Shown piece after piece: positions 43,122-52,722 of a stretch of DNA of 64,000 nt. Within the stretch, counting starts at the first letter, position 1. Every line of letters begins with the position of its first letter. The stretch comes from Arsenicitalea aurantiaca (GTDB lineage: Bacteria > Pseudomonadota > Alphaproteobacteria > Rhizobiales > Devosiaceae): assembly GCF_003994485.1 (NCBI RefSeq), contig NZ_RZNJ01000001.1:561765-625764 (forward strand), read 5' to 3'. Below the pieces are notes generated by a model. That model saw only the letters and a program-made list of their open reading frames with translations. It had not been told where the DNA came from and did not search any database. The position numbers were made by a program, and so were the translations under genes.

Positions 43122-44513
43122 ATGCTACGGTTCGTCCTGACCTTGACTGGAGTTTTTTTGATGAGTTTTGCCGCCCTGGCGCAGTCGCCGGCCCCTTCCA
43201 TCCTGCCCGATTCAGAGATTTCGTCTTTGATCGCAACGCGCATCGACGACGAGAATCGGGGGGTCGGGATCGTCGTCGGCGTCCTCGAGCCCGAGGGCAC
43301 GCGCATCGTGACCTACGGCAAGCTTTCCAAAGACGATCCGAGCCCCCTGACCGGCGATACACTCTTTGAAATCGGATCGATCTCGAAGGTTTTCACTGCG
43401 TTGCTGCTCGCCGATGCTGTCGAGCGCGGCGAAGTGCGGCTCGACCAGCCCGTGGCCGATTTCCTCCCCGAAGGCGTCTCGATGCCCGAGCGGGACGGGG
43501 TGAAGATCACTCTGCTGGATCTGGCGACCCATATGTCAGGCCTGCCGCGACTGCCCGACAATTTCAAGCCGCAGAATCCGGCCAACCCTTATCTCGGCTA
43601 TGACGAGGGCGACCTGCATGCCTTTCTGAACGCTTATGAATTGCCGCGCGGAGTGGGCGAGGCCTTCGAATATTCCAATCTCGGCTATGGGCTTCTCGGC
43701 CATGTCCTCGCGACCCGCGCGGGCACCGATTATGCGAGCCTCCTGCGCGAGCGCATTCTCGCGCCGCTCGGGATGAACCGTACGGCGAGCGCGCTCGACC
43801 CCGATTTCCGCGAAGGCCTGGCAAGCGGGCACGCCGCTTCGCTCGATCCGGTGCCGAACTGGGATCTCGGGCTCTTTGCCGGTGCGGGCGCCGTGCGTTC
43901 GACGGCCAATGACATGCTGCTTTTCCTCGGGGCCGCAACCGGACAGGTGGAGACGCCGCTTGCGCCTGCGTTCGCCCTCATGCTCGAGACGCGGCGCAGC
44001 ACCGGGGCCGAAGGCACCGACATTGCGCTGGGCTGGTTCGTCGTTGCGCGCGATCCCGGCGAGATCGTCTGGCACAATGGCGCGACGGGTGGCTACACCG
44101 CGTCCACCGGCTTCCGCCGCGCGGATGGCGCAGGGGTAGTGGTCTTGACCAATACGGCCCACGAGGCCGGGGGCGAGGACATCGGGCTTCACCTGCTCGA
44201 CCCCAGCCTGCCGCTTTCGCAGCCTCCGGTCGAACGGACGGCGATCGACCTCGCGCCCGGGGTGCTCGACCGCTATGTCGGGCGCTACCAGCTTTCGCCC
44301 GACTTCTTCATCGAGGTCACCCGCGAGGGGGATGGGCTCTTCGCGCAGGCGACGGGCCAGGATCGATTCGAGATCTTCCCAGAGAGCGACACGGCCTTCT
44401 TTTATACCGTCGTCGACGCGCAGATCCGCTTCGAGACGGATGCCGAGGGTCGAGGGACGGGGCTCGTCCTCACCCAGCACGGGCAGAACCTGCCCGGTCA
44501 GAGGCTCGAATAG
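43122..44513 (+). CDS. Secreted serine beta-lactamase-fold hydrolase
   Basis: A 463-residue exported protein (signal peptide about residues 1-21). The class C-like serine hydrolase domain has S86-x-x-K89 in GSISKVF and the Tyr184-x-Asn186 motif in EYSNLGYG. A C-terminal domain of about 100 residues (YVGRYQLSPDFFIEVTREGD) resembles the DUF3471 or lipocalin-like tail of esterase and D-aminopeptidase relatives. It is more likely an esterase or peptidase than a resistance beta-lactamase. It is convergent to the allantoinase fusion, with only 11 bp between stops. Confidence 0.86.
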   Translation: MLRFVLTLTGVFLMSFAALAQSPAPSILPDSEISSLIATRIDDENRGVGIVVGVLEPEGTRIVTYGKLSKDDPSPLTGDTLFEIGSISKVFTALLLADAVERGEVRLDQPVADFLPEGVSMPERDGVKITLLDLATHMSGLPRLPDNFKPQNPANPYLGYDEGDLHAFLNAYELPRGVGEAFEYSNLGYGLLGHVLATRAGTDYASLLRERILAPLGMNRTASALDPDFREGLASGHAASLDPVPNWDLGLFAGAGAVRSTANDMLLFLGAATGQVETPLAPAFALMLETRRSTGAEGTDIALGWFVVARDPGEIVWHNGATGGYTASTGFRRADGAGVVVLTNTAHEAGGEDIGLHLLDPSLPLSQPPVERTAIDLAPGVLDRYVGRYQLSPDFFIEVTREGDGLFAQATGQDRFEIFPESDTAFFYTVVDAQIRFETDAEGRGTGLVLTQHGQNLPGQRLE

Positions 44514-44524
44514 GCTTCCCGCCT

Positions 44525-45943
44525 TCAGTCCGGCAGGACGGCGGCCAGCCTCAGATAGGCGATCCGCTCGACCTGCCGGCATGCGGTCTCGAATTCGGTT
44601 TCCCGGTCGTTTCCGAGCCGCTGCCTGAACGCCGCGATGATCGACTGCTTGGTGTTGTCGCGCACGGCGATGATCGGCGGAAAGCCGAATTTCTCCTGAT
44701 AGGCGGCGTTGAGGCCGGTGAGTTCCGCGTGTTCCTCATCGGTCAGCGCATCTAGGCCCGCCGAGGCCTGTTCGGCAGCCGATGCTGCCGTCAGCCGCTT
44801 GGCCTGCGCCAGCTTGCCGGCAAGATCGGGGTGGGCGCGCAGCACGGCAAGGCGTTCCTCCGCGCCAGCGCTGCGGAAGACCGCGACCATCGCGGCGTGT
44901 AGGCCCGTCGCCGTATCGTTCGCCGGGCCCAGTTCCCGCTTCCACGTCCGCTCGGCGACCCATTCGGAGTGCTCGAAAATTCCGCCGAAAAGCGCCGTGA
45001 AATCGTCATAGGGCAGCTCGGACGGCCGGTTCTGCTGCGGCTCGTATGGGTGGTGGGCGATCCAGTGCCGGGCGATGTCGATCCGCCGGGCGATCCAGAC
45101 CTTTTCGTGGCTCCGGACATAGTCGACGAAGCGGGCGAGCGCAGAGCTACGACCAGGCCGGCCGACGAGTCGGCAGTGAAGCCCGATGCTCATCATTTTG
45201 GGGTGTCCTGCCGCGCCTTCGGCATAGAGCGTGTCGAAGCTGTCTTTCAAATACTGGTAGAACTGCTCGCCCGAATTGAAGCCCTGCGGGGTTGCGAACC
45301 GCATGTCGTTGGCATCGAGCGTATAGGGGATGATGAGCTGGGGCGTTCCCAGATGTTCGCGCCAATAGGGCAGGTCGTCGTCATAGGCATCCGAAACGTA
45401 GAGGAAGCCGCCTTCTTCGCTCGCCAGGTCGACCGTGTTGATCGAAGTTCGCCCGCAATACCAACCGAGCGGGCGTTCGCCCGTCACCTCGGTATGAATG
45501 CGGATCGCATCGTGGAGATGGTTGCGCTCCGTTTCGATCGAAACGTCTCTGTAGTCGATCCATTTGAGCCCGTGGCTGGCGATCTCCCAGCCTGCCTCCT
45601 GCATGGCGCGAACCTGCGCCGGCCCGCGCTGCAGGGCGGTTGCGACACCATAGACGGTCACCGGAATTTCGCGCTCTGTGAACAGACGGTGGAGCCGCCA
45701 GAAGCCGGCGCGAGCGCCGTATTCATAGATCGACTCCATGTTCCAGTGGCGCTGGCCCGGCCAGGGCTGGGCCCCGACGATCTCGGAGAGGAAGGCTTCC
45801 GAAGCGGCATCGCCATGCAGGATATTGTTTTCTCCGCCCTCCTCATAGTTGAGGACGAACTGGACCGCGATATTGGCGCTACCCGGCCACTCGACCTTCG
45901 GGGTCCTCGGGCCATAGCCATGCATGTTTCTGGGGTAGCGCAT
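44525..45943 (-). CDS. puuE: Allantoinase-OHCU decarboxylase fusion
   Basis: A 472-residue bifunctional protein. Residues 1-300 are the polysaccharide-deacetylase-like allantoinase PuuE (FVLNYEEGGENNILHGD, IASHGLKWIDYRD), which opens the allantoin ring. Residues 310-470 form OHCU decarboxylase (UraD: LPYDDFTALFGGIFEHSEWV, LRAHPDLAGKLA), which converts 2-oxo-4-hydroxy-4-carboxy-5-ureidoimidazoline to S-allantoin. Two consecutive steps are thus in one polypeptide, in reverse order along the chain. GGAGG lies 5 bases before the ATG. It is divergent from uraH-xdh. Confidence 0.93.
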   Translation of the reverse strand: MRYPRNMHGYGPRTPKVEWPGSANIAVQFVLNYEEGGENNILHGDAASEAFLSEIVGAQPWPGQRHWNMESIYEYGARAGFWRLHRLFTEREIPVTVYGVATALQRGPAQVRAMQEAGWEIASHGLKWIDYRDVSIETERNHLHDAIRIHTEVTGERPLGWYCGRTSINTVDLASEEGGFLYVSDAYDDDLPYWREHLGTPQLIIPYTLDANDMRFATPQGFNSGEQFYQYLKDSFDTLYAEGAAGHPKMMSIGLHCRLVGRPGRSSALARFVDYVRSHEKVWIARRIDIARHWIAHHPYEPQQNRPSELPYDDFTALFGGIFEHSEWVAERTWKRELGPANDTATGLHAAMVAVFRSAGAEERLAVLRAHPDLAGKLAQAKRLTAASAAEQASAGLDALTDEEHAELTGLNAAYQEKFGFPPIIAVRDNTKQSIIAAFRQRLGNDRETEFETACRQVERIAYLRLAAVLPD

Positions 45944-46024
45944 TCCGGCCTCCGTTTGTCACGCTCGCTTTATGGCCTCTGGACCCCCATGCCCACAAGA
46001 GCGGCGAAAGTGGACCATCTGGTA

Positions 46025-46067
46025 AAATTTTCAGCATACCCCCTTTCAAGTGCGACGAAATTTTCAG
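46025..46067. promoter_or_regulatory. Direct repeats AAATTTTCAG, candidate purine operator
   Basis: Two exact 10-base copies at 46025-46034 and 46058-46067 are 33 bp apart, three helical turns. They lie in the 163-bp region between divergent puuE-uraD and uraH-xdhABC, where a purine-responsive regulator would be expected. No regulator gene is in the window. Confidence 0.5.
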
Positions 46068-46106
46068 ATAGTCGCGCCAAGGGGCCCATTTGAGCAGGAA
46101 AGAACA

Positions 46107-46463
46107 ATGGCGGATTCGGCGCGCCTGACGACGCACGTCCTCGATACCATGCACGGCCGTCCGGCCCGCGGCATGCGGCTCGATCTGGTGCTGGTGCATG
46201 GCGACCACACCCACCATCTGCTCGAAAGCTACACCAATGCCGATGGGCGCGTGGATCGCCCGCTGCTCGAAGGCGAGGATCTCCATCTCGCCGCCTACGA
46301 AATCCATTTTCACGTCGGCCAGTATTTCGAGCGGCTCGGCGTCGAGCTCGAGACGCCCTTCCTGGACGTCGTGCCCGTGCGCTTCACGCTTTCCGAACGC
46401 AGTCACTACCACGTGCCGCTGCTCGTCTCGCCCTTCGCCTATTCGACCTATAGGGGGAGCTGA
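46107..46463 (+). CDS. uraH: 5-Hydroxyisourate hydrolase
   Basis: A 118-residue transthyretin-fold enzyme that hydrolyses 5-hydroxyisourate to OHCU. The N-terminal LTTHVLDTMHGRPARGM is diagnostic, and the protein ends with the signature tetrapeptide YRGS. It takes the product of PuuD (encoded 10 kb downstream) and hands it to the fused UraD domain encoded divergently. AGGAAAG precedes the ATG at 46107; the frame is open 19 codons upstream without support. Confidence 0.95.
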   Translation: MADSARLTTHVLDTMHGRPARGMRLDLVLVHGDHTHHLLESYTNADGRVDRPLLEGEDLHLAAYEIHFHVGQYFERLGVELETPFLDVVPVRFTLSERSHYHVPLLVSPFAYSTYRGS

Positions 46464-46507
46464 GCTATGGCATCCACCGCCCTTGGACGTCTTTCGGGGA
46501 TCCGCTC

Positions 46508-47974
46508 ATGACGGAGATCCGCGGGACGCTGCGCTTCATCCTCAACGACAGCCTCGTTGAACTGACCGACATTTCGGCCACGCGGACGCTCCTCGATTTC
46601 CTGAGGCTCGACCGGCATCTGCGGGGCACCAAGGAGGGCTGCGCAGAGGGCGATTGCGGGGCCTGCACCGTGCTGGTCGGCCGGGTTTCGGGCGAGGGGA
46701 TCGCCTATGAGAGCGTGAACGCCTGCATCGCCTTCGTGGGTGCCTTGGATGGCGCGCATGTGGTGACCATCGAGCATCTCTCGTCTCCCACGGGTCCGCT
46801 CCACCCGGTGCAGCAGGCCATGGTCGAGCACCACGGGTCCCAGTGCGGGTTCTGCACGCCTGGCATCGTCATGTCGCTCTATGCCCTCTGGATGAGGATG
46901 CCCGAGCCCGGGAGGCAGGATGTCGAGAAGGCGCTGCAGGGCAATCTCTGCCGCTGCACCGGCTATGCCCCGATCATCCGGGCAGCAGAAGCGGCTGCCG
47001 GCTTCGGACGGCCCGAGGAAGATCCGCTGGTGCTCGAGCGGTCAGGAATGGTCGCAAAACTGCGTGCACTTCAGGACGGCTCGCGCATCGAAATCGGGGA
47101 GGGGCGGGCGCGTCTCATCGTGCCCTCGGATGTCGAGGACCTCGCCCGGGTCTATGCCGCAGAGCCCGAGGCCACGCTCGTCGCCGGTTCCACCGATGTG
47201 GGGCTATGGGTCACCAAGTTCATGCGCGATATCGGTCCGTTGATCTTCATCGGCAATCTCGAGCAATTGCAGGGGATCGAGGACACGACAACCGGCGTGA
47301 CGCTGGGGGCCGGGGTTTCCTATACGCGTGCCGCGCAAGTACTGGCCCGCCGCTTCCCCCAGATGGCCGAACTCTGGCACCGCATCGGTGGCGAGCAGGT
47401 GCGCAACATGGGGACGATCGGGGGCAATATCGCCAATGGCTCACCGATCGGGGACACACCGCCTCCGCTCATTGCGCTCGGTGCGAAGGTGACCCTGCGC
47501 AAGGGCTCCGAACGGCGGACGCTGAAGCTCGAAGAGTTCTTCATTGCTTATGGCAAGCAGGATCGCGCGCCGGGCGAATTCGTCGAGAGCGTCATGATCC
47601 CGGCGCTGCCGGCCGGCGAGCAGTTCGCAGTCTACAAGATCTCCAAGCGCCGGGAGGAAGACATCTCCACGCTCTGCGGCGCATTCCGCATCTTCGTCAA
47701 CGATGCCGGCACGGTCGGCATGGTCCGGATCGCCTTCGGCGGCATGGCCGCGACGCCCAAGCGGGCGAGGGCGGTCGAAGCGGCGCTGGTTGGTCGGCCC
47801 TGGTCCGCCGAGACCATCGAGGCGGCCCTGCCGGCCTTTTCTGAGGATTTCCAGCCCATTTCCGACATGCGGGCCTCGGCAGACTACCGCATGCTGACGG
47901 CGCGCAACCTGTTGCGCCGCTTCCATCTCGAGACAACAGGCGCGGGCCAGCGCCTCGAGCGGGGTGCGGCATGA
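46508..47974 (+). CDS. xdhA: Xanthine dehydrogenase small subunit (Fe-S and FAD)
   Basis: A 488-residue subunit. The N-terminal [2Fe-2S] domain has GCAEGDCGACTV, the second cluster QCGFCTPG and NLCRCTGY, and the FAD-binding domain runs from about residue 190 (LVAGSTDVG, GGNIANGSPIGD). Together with XdhB it oxidises hypoxanthine and xanthine to urate. It overlaps xdhB by 4 bases (ATGA). Confidence 0.95.
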   Translation: MTEIRGTLRFILNDSLVELTDISATRTLLDFLRLDRHLRGTKEGCAEGDCGACTVLVGRVSGEGIAYESVNACIAFVGALDGAHVVTIEHLSSPTGPLHPVQQAMVEHHGSQCGFCTPGIVMSLYALWMRMPEPGRQDVEKALQGNLCRCTGYAPIIRAAEAAAGFGRPEEDPLVLERSGMVAKLRALQDGSRIEIGEGRARLIVPSDVEDLARVYAAEPEATLVAGSTDVGLWVTKFMRDIGPLIFIGNLEQLQGIEDTTTGVTLGAGVSYTRAAQVLARRFPQMAELWHRIGGEQVRNMGTIGGNIANGSPIGDTPPPLIALGAKVTLRKGSERRTLKLEEFFIAYGKQDRAPGEFVESVMIPALPAGEQFAVYKISKRREEDISTLCGAFRIFVNDAGTVGMVRIAFGGMAATPKRARAVEAALVGRPWSAETIEAALPAFSEDFQPISDMRASADYRMLTARNLLRRFHLETTGAGQRLERGAA

Positions 47975-50301
47975 ACAGGCAGCAAACCGATATCGCCCTT
48001 GCCGGCGGGCGGATGCACCAGAGCCTCGCCCATGACAGTGGCCGCAAGCACGTTTCGGGGCGGGCCGAATATATCGACGATATCGCCGAGCCGGCCGGGA
48101 CGCTTCACGCCTATCTCGGGCTCTCCGCGATCGCCCATGGCGAGATCGTCTCGGTCGATCTCGATGCGGTCCGCGCGGCGCCGGGCGTGGTTGGCGTCCT
48201 GACGGCGGCCGATATTCCGGGCGAGAATGATGTGAGCCCGCCCCATAAGCACGACGATCCGGTCTTCGCCGAGGGTCGGGTGGAGTTTCTGGGTCAGCCC
48301 GTCTTTGCGGTGATCGGGGAAACCCGGGACGCCGCCCGTCGCGCCAGCCGGCTTGCGAAGATCACTTATGCCCCGCTGGCGGCCGCGCTCGATGTCGATG
48401 CGGCGCGGCGTGCCGGCGGCACGCTCGTCACCGAACCGCTGACGCTTGTCCGCGGCGACGTGGATGCGGGCCTCAGCCGAGCAAAGAACCGTGTCTCGGG
48501 TCGGATGACGATCGGCGGACAGGACCATTTCTATCTCGAAGGGCAGATCGCCTTTGCGCTGCCCGGTGAGGACGAGGACGTGATCGTCCATTCCTCGACC
48601 CAGCATCCGAGCGAAGTGCAGTTGATGGTCGCCCATGTGCTGGGCATCTCCCAGCACGCGGTGACGGTCAACGTCCGCCGGATGGGTGGCGGCTTTGGCG
48701 GCAAGGAAACGCAGGGCAATCTTTTTGCCGCCGTCGCGGCGCTCGCGGCCAAGCGCTTCAACCGCCCGGTCAAGATCCGTCCCGATCGCGACGATGACAT
48801 GATCGCCACCGGCAAGCGGCACGATTTCGTTGTCGACTACGATGTCGGCTACGATGATGACGGGCGGATCGAGGCGGTCGACGCCGTCTATGCGGCTCGT
48901 TGCGGATTTTCAGCCGATCTGTCCGGACCGGTGACCGATCGGGCGCTGTTCCACGCCGACAACGCTTATTTTTACCCGGACGTGAGGGTGAGATCCGAGC
49001 CGCTGAAGACCAACACGGTCTCCAATACCGCCTTTCGCGGCTTCGGCGGACCACAGGGCATGCTTGCCGCGGAACGCTGGATCGAAGATATCGCCTATGC
49101 GCTGGGGCGCGATCCGCTCGAGATCCGGAAGGCCAATTTCTATGGCCAGGGTGATCGCAACATCACCCCCTACCACCAGACGGTGGAAGACAACATTATC
49201 GACCGGCTGGTCGGCGAACTCGAGGCCAGTGCCGACTATCGCGCTCGTCGCGAGGCGATCCTCGCTTTCAACCGGACGAGCCCGGTGCTCCGCAAGGGCA
49301 TCGCGCTGACGCCGGTCAAGTTCGGCATCTCCTTTACCGCCACCTGGTACAATCAGGCCGGTGCGCTCGTGCACATCTACCGGGATGGCTCGATCCATCT
49401 CTCCCATGGCGGCACCGAGATGGGGCAGGGGCTCTATACCAAGGTCGCCCAGGTTCTCGCCGATGCCTTCGGCGTCGGCATCGATCGCATCAAGATCATG
49501 GGAACGACCACCGGCAAGGTGCCGAATACGTCGGCCACGGCGGCCTCCTCGGGGTCCGATCTCAACGGCATGGCCGCAGCCGATGCCGCCCGACAGATCA
49601 AGGCGCGGCTCGAAGCCCATGCGGCTCGGCTCTACGAAGTGCCGGCGGATGAAATTCTCTGGGTACCCAATGGTATAGAGGCCGGCGGACGGTTCGTTCC
49701 CTTCACCGAACTCGTGGCGTCGGCCTATCTCAACCGCGTGCAGCTCTCGGCGGCAGGCTTTTACAAGACCCCCAAGATTCATTGGGATCGTGGCAGCGGG
49801 CGCGGACGGCCTTTCCTCTATTACGCCTATGGCGCTTCGGTTTCCGAGGTCACGATCGACACCCTTACGGGGGAATACCAGGTCGATCGGGTGGATATCC
49901 TCCACGATGTAGGACGCTCGCTGAACCCGGCGATCGATCTGGGGCAGATCGAGGGCGGGTTCATCCAGGGCATGGGCTGGCTTACGACCGAGGAGCTCTG
50001 GTGGGACGAAAAGGGCGAATTGCGCACGCACGCGCCCTCTACCTACAAGATCCCGCTCGCTTCCGACGTACCGCCGATCTTCAACGTCAACCTCTGCGAC
50101 TGGTCGGCCAATCGCGAGGAGACGATCGGACGCTCAAAAGCGGTGGGCGAGCCGCCGCTGATGCTTGCCATGTCGGTGGTCGAGGCGCTTTCCATGGCCG
50201 TTGCGTCGGTCGCAGACTACAAGGTGGCGCCGCGCCTCGATACGCCGGTGACGCCCGAGCGCGTCCTCATGGGGGTCGAGCGCATGCGGGCAGGGGGCTG
50301 A
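47971..50301 (+). CDS. xdhB: Xanthine dehydrogenase molybdopterin subunit
   Basis: A 776-residue molybdopterin subunit. Molybdenum cofactor contacts are visible in GGGFGGKE and RGFGGPQG; the catalytic glutamate is in AVGEPPLMLA near the C-terminus. The start is at the ATGA overlap with xdhA, and xdhC begins at its stop. The length is normal for bacterial XdhB. Confidence 0.95.
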   Translation: MNRQQTDIALAGGRMHQSLAHDSGRKHVSGRAEYIDDIAEPAGTLHAYLGLSAIAHGEIVSVDLDAVRAAPGVVGVLTAADIPGENDVSPPHKHDDPVFAEGRVEFLGQPVFAVIGETRDAARRASRLAKITYAPLAAALDVDAARRAGGTLVTEPLTLVRGDVDAGLSRAKNRVSGRMTIGGQDHFYLEGQIAFALPGEDEDVIVHSSTQHPSEVQLMVAHVLGISQHAVTVNVRRMGGGFGGKETQGNLFAAVAALAAKRFNRPVKIRPDRDDDMIATGKRHDFVVDYDVGYDDDGRIEAVDAVYAARCGFSADLSGPVTDRALFHADNAYFYPDVRVRSEPLKTNTVSNTAFRGFGGPQGMLAAERWIEDIAYALGRDPLEIRKANFYGQGDRNITPYHQTVEDNIIDRLVGELEASADYRARREAILAFNRTSPVLRKGIALTPVKFGISFTATWYNQAGALVHIYRDGSIHLSHGGTEMGQGLYTKVAQVLADAFGVGIDRIKIMGTTTGKVPNTSATAASSGSDLNGMAAADAARQIKARLEAHAARLYEVPADEILWVPNGIEAGGRFVPFTELVASAYLNRVQLSAAGFYKTPKIHWDRGSGRGRPFLYYAYGASVSEVTIDTLTGEYQVDRVDILHDVGRSLNPAIDLGQIEGGFIQGMGWLTTEELWWDEKGELRTHAPSTYKIPLASDVPPIFNVNLCDWSANREETIGRSKAVGEPPLMLAMSVVEALSMAVASVADYKVAPRLDTPVTPERVLMGVERMRAGG

Positions 50302-51167
50302 TGATGGACGAGACGCCCGCCCGGCTCCGGACTTTTCTTGCTGCGGGCGCGCCGGTCATCATCGCCGAACTCATTGCCGTGCGGGGCTCCAGCCCCAGGC
50401 GCGCAGGCACCTGGATGTTGATCACCGAAAGTGCGGTGCATGAAACCATCGGCGGCGGTGCCCTCGAATACATGGTGATTGCGCGTGCCCGGCAGGCGCT
50501 GCGTGACGGGCTTCCTGCCACGACGCTCGACGTGCCGCTCGGTCCCGAGATCGGCCAGTGCTGCGGGGGGCGTGTGGAGGTATCGCTCAAGGTCCTGTCG
50601 TCTGCCCGCGCATCGGCCCTGCTGGTCGAGGCGGAGACCGAACATGCGAACCGGCCACAGGTGCTGGTTTTCGGCGCGGGCCATGTCGGGCGGGCACTCG
50701 CGCAGTGCCTCGCGCTCCTCCCGGTCGCCGTGGAGATGGTCGATACGCGGCCGGACGTGCTGCAGGATCTGCCGGCAGGCGTCGTGGCGCGCGCGGTGGC
50801 CATGCCCGAAGCGCTGGTGCGTGCCGCGCGACCGGGCGCGGCCCATGTGATCGTCACGCATGACCACGCGCTCGACTTTCTGATCGCCGCCGAGGCGCTG
50901 GGCCGCGGCGATGCCGCCTATGTCGGAATGGTGGGTTCGAGAACGAAGCGGGCGCGTTTCGCCAGCTGGTACCTGTCCCAGGGCGGCAGCGAAGAGGCAC
51001 TTTCGCGGCTGGTTCTGCCCATCGGCGCGCAAGGGCTCGGGGATAAACGTCCCGAGGTGATTGCAGCACTGGCGGCGGCCGAAATAATGGTCCACATTGG
51101 CCAGCGGGAAGCACGAGACGAGCGGGCCGTCACCACGAGCAGGGGGCGTGCCGTACATGAAAGCTGA
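50301..51167 (+). CDS. xdhC: Xanthine dehydrogenase maturation factor
   Basis: A 288-residue XdhC-family protein that binds and sulfurates the molybdenum cofactor for XdhB. The motif GQCCGGRVEV and the Rossmann-like FGAGHVGRALA followed by HDHALDF and VGSRTKRARF are characteristic. The first ATG overlaps the xdhB stop by one base; a second ATG follows immediately with CAGGGGG in better position. The end overlaps the transporter ATPase gene by 11 bp, tying oxidation to uptake. Confidence 0.93.
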   Translation: MMDETPARLRTFLAAGAPVIIAELIAVRGSSPRRAGTWMLITESAVHETIGGGALEYMVIARARQALRDGLPATTLDVPLGPEIGQCCGGRVEVSLKVLSSARASALLVEAETEHANRPQVLVFGAGHVGRALAQCLALLPVAVEMVDTRPDVLQDLPAGVVARAVAMPEALVRAARPGAAHVIVTHDHALDFLIAAEALGRGDAAYVGMVGSRTKRARFASWYLSQGGSEEALSRLVLPIGAQGLGDKRPEVIAALAAAEIMVHIGQREARDERAVTTSRGRAVHES

Positions 51168-52722
51168 TATTGCACCGAGGCTGCAGCTTCGCGGCATAAC
51201 CAAGCGTTTCCCCGGCGTTCTTGCCAATGACGATGTGAGCTTTGCGGTCCGCCCCGGCGAGATCCACGCGCTTCTGGGTGAGAACGGGGCCGGCAAATCC
51301 ACCCTCGTCAAGATGATCTACGGGATCATGCAGCCCGATGCGGGGGAGATTTCCTGGAACGGGCACCCCGTCACCATCCCCAATCCCAAGGCCGCCCGGA
51401 AACTCGGCATCGGCATGGTCTTCCAGCACTTCTCGCTCTTTGAGGCGATGAGCGTGCTCGAGAACATCGCCCTCGGCATGGACGAAAGGCTTGGCCCGCG
51501 CGAGCTGTCGCGCCGGATTGCCGAGGTGATGGAGACCTACGGGCTGAAGCTCGATCCGCAGCGCATCGTTTCCACCCTGTCGGTTGGCGAGCGACAGCGG
51601 ATCGAGATCGTGCGCGCGCTGCTTCTCGAGCCGCAATTGCTAATCATGGATGAGCCGACCTCGGTGCTGACGCCACAGGAGGTCGAGGGCCTTTTCGCCA
51701 CGCTGCGCCAGCTGGCAAAGCGGGGCTGCTCCATCCTCTACATTTCCCACAAGCTCCATGAGATCAAGGCGCTCTGCGATACGGCGACCATTCTGCGCGG
51801 CGGTCGGCTGGTCGACACCTGTGATCCCAAGGCCGAAACCTCCCGGTCCATGGCCGAAAAGATGATCGGCGGCAGCCTCAAGGACATTCGCAAGGGAGAG
51901 GGGCGCAGCTTCGGGGCGCCCCGTTTCGTGCTCCGCGACCTCTCCACCCGCAGCGAAGACGAGTTCGGTGTCGCGATTGACCGTGCGAGCCTGACCGTTC
52001 GCGCAGGCGAGATCTTCGGGATCGCCGGGGTTGCCGGCAATGGCCAGAACGCGCTTCTCGATGCGCTTTCGGGCGAGGTGCTGGGCGAACGCGCCGACGC
52101 GATCACGCTCGATGGCACGGCCATCGGGCGGCTCTCCCCCAGCGAACGGCGGCGCAAGGGGCTCTGCGCGGTGCCCGAAGAGCGAAACGGGCATGCGGCG
52201 GTGGGCGACTTCACCCTTGCCGACAATGCGGTGCTCACCGCGCGAGACAGGCTCGGCATGGTCGGCGCCGGGCTCGTCGACAGGCGCAAGGCCCGCAGCT
52301 ACACGGACAAGGTGATTGGCGCCTTTTCCGTGAAGGCGCTTGGCGCGCATTCGCTTGCCGGGTCGCTTTCGGGCGGCAATCTCCAGAAATTCATCATGGG
52401 GCGCGAAATCCTGCAGCGGCCCTCGGTCCTCGTCGTCAGCCAGCCCACCTGGGGTGTCGATGCGGGTGCGGCGGCTGCCATTCACCAGGCGATCGTCGAT
52501 CTCGCTGCCGAAGGCTCGGCCGTTGTCGTGATCAGCCAGGATCTCGACGAGTTGCTCTCGCTCTGCGACACGCTCGCCGTGATCAACGAAGGCCGCCTCA
52601 GCAGCCCATTGAAGGTCGGGGAAGCCTCCATCGAGGAGATCGGGCTGCTCATGGGCGGGGTTCACGGCACCGAAGCCGAAGTGCATATCAACCCCGGAGG
52701 CGGCGTTGCAGTGGAAGCTTGA
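51157..52722 (+). CDS. ABC transporter ATP-binding protein (BmpA-type, purine/nucleoside)
   Basis: A 521-residue protein with two fused ABC ATPase domains (about 8-240 and 265-510), as in the sugar/nucleoside CUT2-like group. The first is intact, with Walker A GENGAGKST and signature LSVGERQR. The second has the degenerate Walker A GVAGNGQNA and signature LSGGNLQKF. The start at 51157 gives MKADIAPRLQLRG, with AGGGGG about 10 bases upstream. It is the first of four overlapping or close transporter genes. Confidence 0.92.
   Translation: MKADIAPRLQLRGITKRFPGVLANDDVSFAVRPGEIHALLGENGAGKSTLVKMIYGIMQPDAGEISWNGHPVTIPNPKAARKLGIGMVFQHFSLFEAMSVLENIALGMDERLGPRELSRRIAEVMETYGLKLDPQRIVSTLSVGERQRIEIVRALLLEPQLLIMDEPTSVLTPQEVEGLFATLRQLAKRGCSILYISHKLHEIKALCDTATILRGGRLVDTCDPKAETSRSMAEKMIGGSLKDIRKGEGRSFGAPRFVLRDLSTRSEDEFGVAIDRASLTVRAGEIFGIAGVAGNGQNALLDALSGEVLGERADAITLDGTAIGRLSPSERRRKGLCAVPEERNGHAAVGDFTLADNAVLTARDRLGMVGAGLVDRRKARSYTDKVIGAFSVKALGAHSLAGSLSGGNLQKFIMGREILQRPSVLVVSQPTWGVDAGAAAAIHQAIVDLAAEGSAVVVISQDLDELLSLCDTLAVINEGRLSSPLKVGEASIEEIGLLMGGVHGTEAEVHINPGGGVAVEA

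Noticed and set aside
43122-44513. Antibiotic-resistance beta-lactamase
   Set aside because: The SxxK and YxN motifs are shared with esterases and peptidases; the added C-terminal domain and lack of resistance context argue against a drug-resistance role.
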